NCBI GenBank assembly: GCA_002342035.1 | Contig: DDPE01000042.1 | Location: 1-48,062, forward strand | Direction of reading: 5' to 3' | DNA from: Asticcacaulis sp. UBA2476 | GTDB lineage: Bacteria > Pseudomonadota > Alphaproteobacteria > Caulobacterales > Caulobacteraceae | Length of the DNA: 48,062 nucleotides | Shown: piece by piece, positions 8,201 to 16,711 of the stretch | How positions within the stretch are numbered: the first letter of the stretch is position 1 | How the letters are laid out: each line of letters opens with the position of its first letter | The notes under the pieces: model-generated | Told to the model about the DNA's origin: nothing | What the model saw: only the letters and a program-made list of their open reading frames with translations | The model's database searches: none | Program-made: the position numbers and the translations under genes

Positions 8201-9061
8201 ATGTGCGATAAAATTTATCACAAAACCTACTACGCGACCCATCCTGACATGATGACCAATGTCGGCAATCAGGATCTGCGCGATAAGTACCATATGGGCG
8301 GCCTGTTCAAAGCCGATGAGATTGTGCTGAATTACACGCACTTTGAACGCTTCGTCATCGGCGGCGCAGCCCCGGTGAACGGCATCGTCAAGCTGCCCGA
8401 TCAGACGGAACCGGCGTCTGCGGCCGGTCATCCGTTCCTGGAACGCCGGGAGCTGGGTGTGATCAATGTCGGCTCAGGCTCTGGTGTCGTGACCATTGAC
8501 GGCGTTGACTATGCTCTGGGCCAAAAGGACGGCCTTTATGTCCCGATGGGCACGGCTGAGGTTCTGTTCAAATCGGACGATGCCGCCAACCCCGCCAAAT
8601 ACTACCTGACCTCGACCCCGGCCCATCAGCGTTATGAGACCGTCAAAATCTCGATCGATAAGGCGGTGCCGCTGGAGCGCGGATCGCTCGAACAGTCGAA
8701 CCAGCGCGTCATTTACCAGTATATTGTGCCGACCACCGCCAGGTCTTGCCAGCTTCTGCTCGGCCTGACTGAGCTTGCGCCCGGTTCGGTGTGGAATACC
8801 ATGCCACCGCACCTGCATGATCGCCGCTCAGAGGTTTATTTCTACTATAATCTTGGCGACAATGACCGCGTCTTCCACTTCATGGGTGAGCCGGACAATT
8901 GCCGCCACATCATCATGCAAAACGACGAAGCCGTCGTGTCGCCGCCATGGTCGATCCACATGGGGGCGGGTACATCGAACTACACCTTCATCTGGGCGAT
9001 GGGCGGGGAAAACCTCGACTACACCGATATGAACGTGCTCGATATCTGCCAACTTAAATAA
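8201..9061 (+). CDS. kduI: 5-keto-4-deoxyuronate isomerase
   Basis: A 286-residue KduI, a cupin-fold zinc enzyme. It isomerises 5-keto-4-deoxyuronate (DKI), which forms spontaneously from unsaturated galacturonate, to 2,5-diketo-3-deoxygluconate. Zinc ligands expected for the family are visible: H204 and H206 in MPPHLHDRR, E211 in SEVYFY and H253 in WSIHMG. FLERRELGVINVG and LGLTELAPGSVWNTMP match the E. coli protein closely. The ATG at 8201 is chosen because GAGG lies five bases upstream and the length then fits the family; the frame is open back to a TTG at 8159. It feeds KduD, encoded next. Confidence 0.96.
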   Translation: MCDKIYHKTYYATHPDMMTNVGNQDLRDKYHMGGLFKADEIVLNYTHFERFVIGGAAPVNGIVKLPDQTEPASAAGHPFLERRELGVINVGSGSGVVTIDGVDYALGQKDGLYVPMGTAEVLFKSDDAANPAKYYLTSTPAHQRYETVKISIDKAVPLERGSLEQSNQRVIYQYIVPTTARSCQLLLGLTELAPGSVWNTMPPHLHDRRSEVYFYYNLGDNDRVFHFMGEPDNCRHIIMQNDEAVVSPPWSIHMGAGTSNYTFIWAMGGENLDYTDMNVLDICQLK

Positions 9062-9064
9062 CCT

Positions 9065-9110
9065 CGAAGATAAGTCCTTCGGCCTTACGGCCTCAGTGTA
9101 CTTATCTTCG
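9065..9110. repeat. Long hairpin after kduI
   Basis: CGAAGATAAGT (9065-9075) is exactly complementary to 9100-9110, and an inner GGCC-TTAC-GGCC hairpin sits at 9081-9092. It starts four bases past the kduI stop codon. There is no T-run, so it may stabilise the 3' end of the uxaC-kduI message or partly terminate it. Confidence 0.5.
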
Positions 9111-9123
9111 TAATCAGTGAGGA

Positions 9124-9160
9124 CAAAAATTTCATCGGGGCGGCCCTTCAGGAATTTTTG
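9124..9160. repeat. Intergenic palindromic repeat, family 1, copy B
   Basis: Eight-base arms (9124-9131, 9153-9160) flank a GC-rich centre holding GGGGCGGCCCTTC. It matches copy A (3574-3608) in reverse orientation with a few changes and small gaps. It lies in the 174-bp spacer between kduI and kduD. Confidence 0.6.
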
Positions 9161-9235
9161 ACTTAATTCATTGAGTGGATAGGAACGATCCCGTCCTCTT
9201 CTAACAGCAGGGCCGAAAGCAAAAAGGACTCTATC

Positions 9236-9991
9236 ATGACACAACCATTCGATCTGACCGGCAAGGTCGCCCTTGTCACCGGTGCCAATACGGGGCTGGG
9301 CCAAGGCATCGCCATTGCGCTGGCTGAGGCCGGTGCCGATATCGCCGCCGCCGGTATCGTGCCGGCTGATGAGACGGCTGAAAAGATCAAGGCTCTGGGC
9401 CGCAAGTTTATCAATATCGACGCCAATCTGATCACGATTGAGCCGGTTGACCGCATCATTAAGGAAACCCTTGAGGGCCTCGGCGGCCTCGATATCCTCG
9501 TCAACAATGCCGGTCTGATCCGCCGCGCTGATGCCGTTGAGTTCTCGGAAAAAGACTGGGACGACGTCATGAACGTCAACATCAAGTCGGCCTTTTTCAT
9601 GTCGCAGGCCGCTGGCAAGCACTTCATTGCCCAGGGCTATGGCAAGATCATCAACATCGCCTCGATGCTGTCGTTTCAGGGCGGCATCCGCGTCCCGTCC
9701 TATACGGCCTCAAAGTCCGGCATCGCCGGCATCACCCGCCTGCTGGCCAACGAGTGGGCCGCTAAGGGCATCAATATCAACGCCATCGCGCCAGGCTATA
9801 TGTCGACCGACAACACCGCCCAGATCCGTGCCGATGAAGCCCGCAACAAGTCGATCCTCGACCGTATTCCGGCGGCCCGCTGGGGTGATCCGGCCGACCT
9901 CGGCGGCACCGCTGTGTTCCTGGCGTCGCGTGCGTCGGACTATGTCAACGGCGCGGTTATCCCGGTTGATGGTGGTTGGTTAGCACGCTAA
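9236..9991 (+). CDS. kduD: 2-keto-3-deoxygluconate 5-dehydrogenase
   Basis: A 251-residue short-chain dehydrogenase/reductase. KduD reduces 2,5-diketo-3-deoxygluconate to KDG with NAD(P)H, the step after KduI. The cofactor motif TGANTGLG spans residues 15-22, NNAG is at 90-93, the catalytic serine is in the IASMLS stretch (residues 141-146), and Y156 and K160 are in SYTASKSG. Whole stretches such as EFSEKDWDDVMN and the C-terminal DGGWLAR match E. coli KduD almost exactly, so the assignment beyond the general family is sound. AAGGA precedes the ATG. A strong terminator follows 25 bp after the stop codon. Confidence 0.96.
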   Translation: MTQPFDLTGKVALVTGANTGLGQGIAIALAEAGADIAAAGIVPADETAEKIKALGRKFINIDANLITIEPVDRIIKETLEGLGGLDILVNNAGLIRRADAVEFSEKDWDDVMNVNIKSAFFMSQAAGKHFIAQGYGKIINIASMLSFQGGIRVPSYTASKSGIAGITRLLANEWAAKGININAIAPGYMSTDNTAQIRADEARNKSILDRIPAARWGDPADLGGTAVFLASRASDYVNGAVIPVDGGWLAR

Positions 9992-10016
9992 TCCAGACTG
10001 GCGCTTAGTCAAAAAG

Positions 10017-10050
10017 AAAACCCCTTCCGTTGGCACGGAAGGGGTTTTTT
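10017..10050. terminator. Bidirectional Rho-independent terminator
   Basis: CCCCTTCCGT (10021-10030) pairs with ACGGAAGGGG (10035-10044) around a four-base loop, with A4 before and T6 after. It ends kduD on the plus strand and, read on the other strand, the RpiB-fold isomerase gene. Confidence 0.93.
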
Positions 10051-10073
10051 GTATCCGCTAAGGCTATAATCGC

Positions 10074-10712
10074 TTAGCCGACAATGCCTTTGATGTAGGC
10101 TTTGATTTCTTCGTCCTGCGCGTTGGCAAAGAAGTATTCCGAGAACTTCTCACCGGCCACGGCGGCCTTCAACAGGTCCTGATCAATGGTCTTGAGGACG
10201 GTCAGCATGTCCTTGCACGACGCAGCCTTAAGGTCCTTAAGGATGCCACGGTTCTTGGCCATGATTTCGGCACGCTCCTTGGGGTAGCCCAGACCGCGCT
10301 CACCGTCGAACAGCTTACGATACACGTCCTGCAGGTTCAGTTCTGCGGCCCAGCCAAAACCCTTGGCATAGGGCATCGAAATCGCGTTGCCATCATTGAT
10401 CTGGCCAAACAGGAAGGCGTCGGTCGGGTCGATCACCAGACCGCAGAACACGCCGGGCATTGAGTTACAGGCCAGCATGGCGCCCATGCCGGTGCCGCAG
10501 CCCGTGACCACGAAATCAGCCGCCTTTGAGTTCAGCAGGATACCGGCCAGCAGGCCGTTCATGACATAGGTTAATGAGGCCTTGTCGTCGGCGCCGTACA
10601 TACCATAGTTGAAAACGGTGTGGCCGAGCGGTTCCGCGACCGTCTTGAGCGCGTCGAAAATGACGCCGTTCTTAGCGGCCTGGCTGTTCTCGTTAATCAG
10701 AGCAATTTTCAT
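10074..10712 (-). CDS. RpiB/LacA/LacB-fold isomerase, DhuI-like candidate
   Basis: A 212-residue member of the RpiB/LacA/LacB sugar isomerase family. It is longer than a typical RpiB (about 150 residues) and has a C-terminal extension. VTGCGTGMGAMLACN (about residues 70-84) is the family's cysteine-containing active-site loop, and GNAISMP is also seen. In Streptococcus a protein of this fold and about this size, DhuI, performs the same 4-deoxy-5-ketouronate isomerisation as KduI. Its place beside kduI-kduD makes that the leading guess here; an isomerase for another pectin sugar is the alternative. The ATG at 10712 is chosen because the upstream codons do not resemble the family. It is divergent from the ABC operon, with operator 3 between them. 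Confidence 0.85.
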   Translation of the reverse strand: MKIALINENSQAAKNGVIFDALKTVAEPLGHTVFNYGMYGADDKASLTYVMNGLLAGILLNSKAADFVVTGCGTGMGAMLACNSMPGVFCGLVIDPTDAFLFGQINDGNAISMPYAKGFGWAAELNLQDVYRKLFDGERGLGYPKERAEIMAKNRGILKDLKAASCKDMLTVLKTIDQDLLKAAVAGEKFSEYFFANAQDEEIKAYIKGIVG

Positions 10713-10835
10713 GAGAATGTCTTTCTGCGTATTTATGCGTGAATATGCGCGTAGTCGCTTCAATAGCCCCCGAACGTCGCCTCAGCAACCCCGCATGGGC
10801 CCAATTTTCAGCTTTATATATAATCGGCGTTGAAA

Positions 10836-10851
10836 ATGACACCGGTTTCCT
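10836..10851. promoter_or_regulatory. Predicted operator 3 (ABC operon / isomerase divergent region)
   Basis: ATGACACCGGTTTCCT differs from operator 2 at one position. It lies 49 bp before the GTG of the ABC ATPase gene and 123 bp before the divergent isomerase gene, so it may act on both. Confidence 0.72.
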
Positions 10852-10900
10852 ATACTAAGGATGACAATAGCAAAAATAACAAAATACACAGCGGGGAAAC

Positions 10901-12025
10901 GTGACTTCAAGCAGCGTCAGGCTTAGCGCCGTCACCAAATCGTTTAACGGCACCGATGTCATCAAGGGTGTGAGCCTTGATGTCAAACAGGGCGAACTGG
11001 TCGTGTTTGTCGGCCCGTCCGGCTGTGGCAAGTCCACATTGCTGCGTCTGATCGCCGGTTTAGAGACGCCGACATCCGGTGAAATCGTCATCGCCGATAA
11101 GGATGTCACCTACGCCCACCCGTCCAAGCGCGGCGTGGCGATGGTGTTTCAATCCTACGCCCTTTATCCGCACATGACGGTTGAGGACAATATCGCCTTT
11201 GCCCTTAAGATTCAGGGCCGCCCCAAGGCCGAAATCCGCGCCAAGGTCCATGAGGTTGCCGAAATTTTGCAACTGGATCATCTGCTGCAACGCCGCCCCA
11301 AGGCCCTGTCCGGTGGTCAGCGTCAGCGCGTCGCCATCGGGCGTGCCATTGTGCGCGAGCCGGATGTTTTCCTGTTCGATGAACCCCTGTCCAATCTTGA
11401 TGCATCTTTGCGCGGTCAGATGCGGGTGGAAATCGCCCGCCTGCACCGCAAACTGGGCGCGACCTCGGTCTATGTGACCCACGATCAGATTGAGGCCATG
11501 ACTTTGGCCGACAAGATCGTGGTGCTGCGCGCCGGACTGGTTGAGCAGGTTGGCTCACCCATGACGTTGTACCGCCATCCCGCCAATCTGTTTGTGGCCG
11601 GCTTTATCGGCTCACCGCGCATGAACATTTTACCCGCGACCTTTGCCGGATCGACCGCCGACAGCGTGCGCATCCAGACGGCGCAAGGCTCACTGATCAT
11701 CCCGCGTAAGGATGTCTCGAAACCCGCGTCCGATAAGATCCAGTTGGGTCTGCGTCCGGAATCCTTAAGCTTCGCCGCCCCCGGCGCGGAAGCCCATCTG
11801 ACCGGCTACGTCACCCTGATTGAGCGTCTGGGCGGGGAAACCTTCGCCTATGTCGCCCTCAAAGAATTCGAGTGCGAGCCGATCATCATCAAGCTGGACG
11901 GCGAAACCCCGGTTCATAACCATCAGGAAGTGGCCCTGACTATCGAGCTTAAGCGCGCCCACCTGTTTGACGCCGACGGTCTGGCGCTCGGCCACGCGCC
12001 TGACTTTGATCCGGCTCAGGTGTAG
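10901..12025 (+). CDS. Sugar ABC transporter ATPase (MsmX/UgpC type)
   Basis: A 374-residue CUT1-type carbohydrate ATPase. Walker A is GPSGCGKST (residues 38-46), the Q-loop glutamine is Q84, the signature LSGGQ is at 136-140, Walker B FLFDE is at 157-161 and the switch histidine is H194. The C-terminal third (about 240-374) is a TOBE-type regulatory domain. It energises inner-membrane import together with the next three gene products. The start is GTG, with GGGGA just upstream. Nine bases separate it from the first permease gene. The likely cargo is oligogalacturonide, from the enzymes encoded downstream. Such ATPases can be shared among transporters, so specificity cannot be read from this subunit. 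Confidence 0.95.
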   Translation: MTSSSVRLSAVTKSFNGTDVIKGVSLDVKQGELVVFVGPSGCGKSTLLRLIAGLETPTSGEIVIADKDVTYAHPSKRGVAMVFQSYALYPHMTVEDNIAFALKIQGRPKAEIRAKVHEVAEILQLDHLLQRRPKALSGGQRQRVAIGRAIVREPDVFLFDEPLSNLDASLRGQMRVEIARLHRKLGATSVYVTHDQIEAMTLADKIVVLRAGLVEQVGSPMTLYRHPANLFVAGFIGSPRMNILPATFAGSTADSVRIQTAQGSLIIPRKDVSKPASDKIQLGLRPESLSFAAPGAEAHLTGYVTLIERLGGETFAYVALKEFECEPIIIKLDGETPVHNHQEVALTIELKRAHLFDADGLALGHAPDFDPAQV

Positions 12026-12033
12026 AGACCGCT

Positions 12034-12942
12034 ATGTTCAATGACAAGAAAATCGGCTCGCTCTATGTCGCTCCGTTCGTCATCGGGTTTTTGCTGTTTA
12101 CAGCCTTTCCGTTCGTAGCCTCATTCGTCCTCAGCCTGACCGATGCGCAGTTGCAGGATCAGTTGGGCAGCGCCAATTTCACCGGCCTGCAAAATTATAC
12201 CGAAATGGGCCGCGACGCGACGTTCCAGAAATCGCTCGGCGTCACGTTTTTCTACGTGTTCATCACCGTACCACTAAAGCTGGCCTTTGCGCTGTTTATC
12301 GCGGTGGTATTGAACTTTAAACTGCGCGCCATCGGCTTTTTCCGCACCGCCTATTACCTTCCGTCGATCCTGGGTGGCTCGGTGGCCATCGCCATTGTCT
12401 GGCGCTTTGTGTTCGCCGGTGACGGCCTGATCAATCAGGCCTTGGAGATAATCGGCATTACCGGCGTCAACTGGCTGGGGGAACCCAATACCGCCATGTT
12501 CTCGATCATCCTTCTGCGCCTGTGGCAGTTCGGCTCGGCGATGGTGGTGTTCCTGGCGGGCCTCAAGGCTATCCCCGAAGACCTCTATGAGGCCGCCGAT
12601 TTGGACGGCGCTTCACGGGTACGTCAGTTCTGGATGATCACCCTGCCGCTGCTGACACCAGTGCTGTTCTTCAACTTTATCATGCAGATCGTGCAGGCCT
12701 TTCAGGAATTTAACGGCCCCTATATCATCACCGGCGGCGGCCCGCTCAAATCCAGCTACCTGCTGCCGCTGATGATCTATGAAGAGGGGTTCAAATACTT
12801 CAATCTGGGCTATTCCTCGGCCCTGTCGTGGGTATTGTTTGTTATCATCGCCGTCTTTACCGCCATCGCTTTCTGGTCCCAGAAACACTGGGTCTTCTAT
12901 GCCCAAGACCGTGAAGATAAAAATGGGGGAGCCCAGAAATGA
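12034..12942 (+). CDS. Sugar ABC transporter permease (MalF/UgpA type)
   Basis: A 302-residue inner-membrane permease of the CUT1 family, with about six hydrophobic segments from residue 10 onward. The cytoplasmic EAA loop reads YEAADLDGASRVRQFWMITLPLLTPV, the coupling site for the ATPase. GPYIITGGGP and the hydrophobic C-terminal helix are also typical. It forms the translocation channel with the second permease, whose start codon overlaps its stop by four bases (ATGA), implying coupled translation and matched dosage. Confidence 0.94.
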   Translation: MFNDKKIGSLYVAPFVIGFLLFTAFPFVASFVLSLTDAQLQDQLGSANFTGLQNYTEMGRDATFQKSLGVTFFYVFITVPLKLAFALFIAVVLNFKLRAIGFFRTAYYLPSILGGSVAIAIVWRFVFAGDGLINQALEIIGITGVNWLGEPNTAMFSIILLRLWQFGSAMVVFLAGLKAIPEDLYEAADLDGASRVRQFWMITLPLLTPVLFFNFIMQIVQAFQEFNGPYIITGGGPLKSSYLLPLMIYEEGFKYFNLGYSSALSWVLFVIIAVFTAIAFWSQKHWVFYAQDREDKNGGAQK

Positions 12943-13817
12943 GCCAGTCTGCAACCACACCTGACAATGGCTGGCGCAAACATATGCCGGTCATCAATGC
13001 CTTCCTGCGCTACGGCATACTGATCATTATCGGTTTCATGATGCTCTATCCGTTGTTCTGGATGATCGGGGGATCGTTCAAAAACAATCAGGAAATCTTT
13101 TCCTCCATCGGCTTTATCCCGAAAGAGCCGACGCTCGATGGCTTTAAAAAAGGCTGGGAGACCTCGACCGAGTACACGTTTGCGACCTACCTGATTAACA
13201 CCATGAAAATCGTGGTGCCCAAGGTAATCGTGACGGTAATTTCGTCGGTTATCGTTGCCTACGGGTTTGCGCGCTTTGCCATTCCGGGTCGTAAGTTGTT
13301 GTTTGCGCTGCTGATGGCGACGGTTTTGCTGCCCAAGTCGGTGCTGTTGATCCCGCAATATCTGATGTTCCGCGAATTTGGATGGCTCGATACCTATCTG
13401 CCGCTGATCGCCCCGCAGGCCTTTGCGGTCGAAGGCTTCTTCGTGTTCATGATCATCCAGTTCATGCGATCCCTGCCTATGGAGATGGAAGAGGCCGCGG
13501 TCATGGATGGCTGCAACAGTTTTCAGGTACTGACGCTGGTGGTCGCCCCCGTGATCCTGCCCGCCATTATCTCCGTCGCCCTGTTCCAGTTCATGTGGTC
13601 GATGAACGACTTCCTTCAGCCCCTGATCTATTTGTCGTCGGTGGAGAAATATCCGGTGGCGTTGGCGCTCAAAATGTCGATCGACGTGACCGAAGCGACC
13701 TCATGGAACGAGATTCTGGCCATGTCGACCATTGCTCTGGCACCGTCCCTGATCCTGTTCTTTGTGGCCCAGAGATATTTTGTCGAAGGCATTACCTCCG
13801 GCGCGGTGAAGGGGTAA
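12939..13817 (+). CDS. Sugar ABC transporter permease (MalG/UgpE type)
   Basis: A 292-residue CUT1 permease, partner of the preceding one. It has about six transmembrane helices; the first (about residues 20-45) includes GILIIIGFMMLYPLFWMIGG. The EAA loop is MEEAAVMDGCNSFQVLTLVVAPVILP. The C terminus runs into FFVAQRYFVEGITSGAVKG, a common ending of the MalG/UgpE group. Its start overlaps the upstream permease stop, and only three bases separate its stop from the binding-protein gene. Confidence 0.94.
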   Translation: MSQSATTPDNGWRKHMPVINAFLRYGILIIIGFMMLYPLFWMIGGSFKNNQEIFSSIGFIPKEPTLDGFKKGWETSTEYTFATYLINTMKIVVPKVIVTVISSVIVAYGFARFAIPGRKLLFALLMATVLLPKSVLLIPQYLMFREFGWLDTYLPLIAPQAFAVEGFFVFMIIQFMRSLPMEMEEAAVMDGCNSFQVLTLVVAPVILPAIISVALFQFMWSMNDFLQPLIYLSSVEKYPVALALKMSIDVTEATSWNEILAMSTIALAPSLILFFVAQRYFVEGITSGAVKG

Positions 13818-13820
13818 ACC

Positions 13821-15149
13821 ATGTCAAATTTGACCCTAACCGCCGCCCGCCTGCATCGACGCAACCTTCTGCTGGGGGCCGCCGCCCTCACCGGCCTGTC
13901 CGCCTGCTCAAAAAGCCAAACCTCATCTTCAAACGGGGGGGCTATCACGCTGCGGATGAGCTGGTGGGGCGGCACCTCCGCGCACAAGGCCACGCTCAAT
14001 GCCTTGCAACTGTTTGAAAAACGCCACCCTCACATCCGGGTGCGCGGCGAATATACCGGCTTTACCGGCCATCTGGAGCGCCTGACGACCCAGATCGCGG
14101 GCGAGACCGCCCCGGACGTGATGCAGATCAACTGGTACTGGCAGACCCTGTTTTCGCGCGATGGCGAAGGCTTTACAGACCTTAACCAGTATAAGAACGA
14201 GATCGATTTCAGCCAGTTTGATGCCCGCACCCTGTCGATGGGCACGACGGCGGGTAAGCTGAATGCGCTGGCCATTTCCAATGCCGCCCGGCTGATGTAC
14301 CTTAACAAAACCACCTATGATAAGTCGGGCTTAAGCCTGCCCGACACATGGGACTCACTGTTCGCACGCGGGCCGCAGTTTAAGGCCAAGCTCGGCGATG
14401 CCTATTATCCGCTCGATGGCCTGTTTCAGGATTTTATTGCTCTGGCGCGGTCATACATCGTGCAAAAAACGGGTAAGGCTCTGGTCAATTCTGAGACCAA
14501 ATCGCTGAACTGCACCCGCGCCGACATGCACGAATATGCCGGATTTTACGCTAAGATGATCCGCGATCATGTCTGGCCCAGCGCGCAGGTGCGGGCCTCT
14601 TATGGCTATCTGCCGCAGCAGGAAATGCGGCCGTGGATCAATGGCGAATTTGCTGGCACCTATCAGTGGAACAGCGCCATTGAAAAATATACCGACACCT
14701 TGGCCGGCAAGCAGGAAGTGGCACTGGCGCCCTATCCGATGCGGCCCGGGGCGACCGATGCCGGATTGCTGTACCGGCCATCGATGATGTTTGCGGTTAA
14801 TGCCAAATCCCAGCATCCGCGCGAGTCGGCCATGCTGATCAACTTCCTGCTTAACGATCCCGAAGGGGTTCGGGCGATGGAAACCAAGCGCGGCGTACCG
14901 GTCTCAAAAGCCGCGCAAAAGATCCTGCGTGACGACGGCCTGATCGGTAAGCTTCAGCAGGATAGCGAAGACATGCTGGCCCGCCTGCCCATCAATGTGC
15001 TGGAAAGCCCCTATTTCGAGCACCCACGCGTCCGCGATGGTTTTCAGGATATCCTGGAAGCCTTTGGCTACGGCAAGATCACGCTCGAACAGGCCGGTGA
15101 TGCGCTTTATGATGACATCAATGCCATCCTGCACCGGGTCATCCGCTGA
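13821..15149 (+). CDS. ABC transporter substrate-binding lipoprotein (family 1)
   Basis: A 442-residue extracellular solute-binding protein. The N terminus has RR at 13-14, a hydrophobic core LLLGAAALTG and a lipobox LSAC with C29 as the lipidated cysteine. It should therefore sit in the periplasm anchored to a membrane. The mature part begins with the family pattern ITLRMSWWGGTSAHKATLNALQLFEKRHP, and GEFAGTYQW and LINFLLNDPEGVRAMETKRGVPVS are also typical. It delivers the sugar to the two permeases encoded just upstream. Binding of short oligogalacturonides is inferred from the GH28 and GH105 genes that follow with almost no spacing. Confidence 0.93.
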   Translation: MSNLTLTAARLHRRNLLLGAAALTGLSACSKSQTSSSNGGAITLRMSWWGGTSAHKATLNALQLFEKRHPHIRVRGEYTGFTGHLERLTTQIAGETAPDVMQINWYWQTLFSRDGEGFTDLNQYKNEIDFSQFDARTLSMGTTAGKLNALAISNAARLMYLNKTTYDKSGLSLPDTWDSLFARGPQFKAKLGDAYYPLDGLFQDFIALARSYIVQKTGKALVNSETKSLNCTRADMHEYAGFYAKMIRDHVWPSAQVRASYGYLPQQEMRPWINGEFAGTYQWNSAIEKYTDTLAGKQEVALAPYPMRPGATDAGLLYRPSMMFAVNAKSQHPRESAMLINFLLNDPEGVRAMETKRGVPVSKAAQKILRDDGLIGKLQQDSEDMLARLPINVLESPYFEHPRVRDGFQDILEAFGYGKITLEQAGDALYDDINAILHRVIR

Positions 15150-15151
15150 TT

Positions 15152-16711
15152 ATGCCTCAAGCCGACACACCGCGCCTGAACCTGATTGCCGATCTGCCGA
15201 CGGCGCTCACCTTTGAGATCAGCGACGGCAGTATTTACCGGACGGACACGGCGCGCAAAGTTTGGGTCGACGGCGCGCCCACGCTTACCACCGATCTGAA
15301 TGTCTTTACCCTGACCGGCTTAAAGCCCGATACGCTTTACAAGGTGACCGTAGATGACGAAGAACTGGTCGCCCGAACCGTCCGGTGCAAGGCCGTGCTT
15401 GATCCGCGCACCTTTGGGGCCAGAGGCGATGGCACAACCGACGACACCGCCGCCTTGCAGGCCGCGATTTCCGCCTGCCCCAGCGATGGCCGGGTGCGTC
15501 TGACGGGCGGTGATTATGTCAGCGGACCGCTGTTTCTCAAAAGCGATATGGCACTTGAGATCGCCAAAGATGCCCGTCTTTTAGGGCGGCGGGACATCAC
15601 CGGCTGGCCGATCCTGCCGGGTATTCTCTACGATGATGAAGGCCGGGAAAAGGTCTGGCTGGGCTCATGGGAAGGTGAAGCGCTGGCGTGTCATGCTGGC
15701 CTGATCAACATCATCGCCGCCCGCAATGTCATGATCTACGGCGAGGGCGAAATTGATGGCCGCGCCGGTTTCGATAGCTGGTGGTCGCGGCCCAAGACTC
15801 CATTTGGCGACGGCGACCACACCGCCTGGCGGCCGCGGCTGATTTCGATCATCGATAGTGAGAAAATCACCTTTGAGGGCCTCACGGTCGCCAACAGCCC
15901 CTCATGGACGATCCACCCCTTGAACAGCCGCTGGCTGACCTTCACCAATCTCAAAATCAAAGCCCCGTCCGACAGCCCCAATACCGATGGCCTCAACCCT
16001 GAAAGCTGCACCGATGTCAAAATCTGCGGTGTGCATTTCACGGTCGGTGACGACTGCATCGCCCTCAAGTCGGGCAAGATTAGTATGGCCCGCAAAGTTT
16101 TGCGACCGACGCGACGGGTGATGATTTCCAACTGCTGGATGCAGGACGGTCACGGCGCCGTCGTGATCGGATCTGAGATGGCGTCCGGCATTTATGATGT
16201 CACCGTGCGCGATTGCTTATTTACCGGCACCGATCGCGGCCTGCGGATCAAGACCCGGCGCGGGCGCGGTAAGGATGCGGTGGCCAGCCACATACGCTTT
16301 GACAATATCCGCATGAAAAATGTCGGCACCGCCTTTGTCATCAACAGTTTTTACTGGTGCGATCCCGACGGCAAGACCGACTATGTCGGCAACCGCGCCC
16401 CCTTCCCCCTTGATGAGCGCACGCCCTCTATCGGCAATATCACCCTGACACGGATATATTGCGATCAAACCCGCCACGCCGCCGCCTATCTGCTCGGCCT
16501 ACCAGAACAGCCCATCGATGGCATCCATATCGATGATTTCAGGGTCAGCTTTTCAGAAACCGCCGAGGCCGGTTTTCCGGATATGGCCGCCTCCATCCCC
16601 GCTGTCGCCCGCAAAGGGCTCTATATCTGCAATGCCCGCAATGTCAGCCTCAATAACCTGTCGCTCAAAGGATATCTGGGACAGGAAATCGAACTGGAAA
16701 ATGTCTTATGA
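15152..16711 (+). CDS. GH28 polygalacturonase, leaderless
   Basis: A 519-residue glycoside hydrolase family 28 enzyme. The first 80 residues look like a small fibronectin-III-like beta domain. The right-handed beta-helix then starts with FGARGDGTTDDTAALQAAI. All GH28 catalytic elements are present: NTDG (277-280), the paired aspartates in GDDC (D300, D301), GHG (333-335) and RIK (365-367). The domain arrangement resembles exo-polygalacturonases (PehX type). There is no signal peptide and the ATG lies two bases after the binding-protein stop, so it should act in the cytoplasm on imported oligomers, releasing mono- or digalacturonate. The next gene overlaps it by four bases. Confidence 0.93.
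   Translation: MPQADTPRLNLIADLPTALTFEISDGSIYRTDTARKVWVDGAPTLTTDLNVFTLTGLKPDTLYKVTVDDEELVARTVRCKAVLDPRTFGARGDGTTDDTAALQAAISACPSDGRVRLTGGDYVSGPLFLKSDMALEIAKDARLLGRRDITGWPILPGILYDDEGREKVWLGSWEGEALACHAGLINIIAARNVMIYGEGEIDGRAGFDSWWSRPKTPFGDGDHTAWRPRLISIIDSEKITFEGLTVANSPSWTIHPLNSRWLTFTNLKIKAPSDSPNTDGLNPESCTDVKICGVHFTVGDDCIALKSGKISMARKVLRPTRRVMISNCWMQDGHGAVVIGSEMASGIYDVTVRDCLFTGTDRGLRIKTRRGRGKDAVASHIRFDNIRMKNVGTAFVINSFYWCDPDGKTDYVGNRAPFPLDERTPSIGNITLTRIYCDQTRHAAAYLLGLPEQPIDGIHIDDFRVSFSETAEAGFPDMAASIPAVARKGLYICNARNVSLNNLSLKGYLGQEIELENVL

Noticed and set aside
8828..9622. Minus-strand frame of 264 codons across kduI and kduD
   Set aside because: It lies opposite two near-certain enzymes and spans their intergenic hairpins; no recognisable domain.
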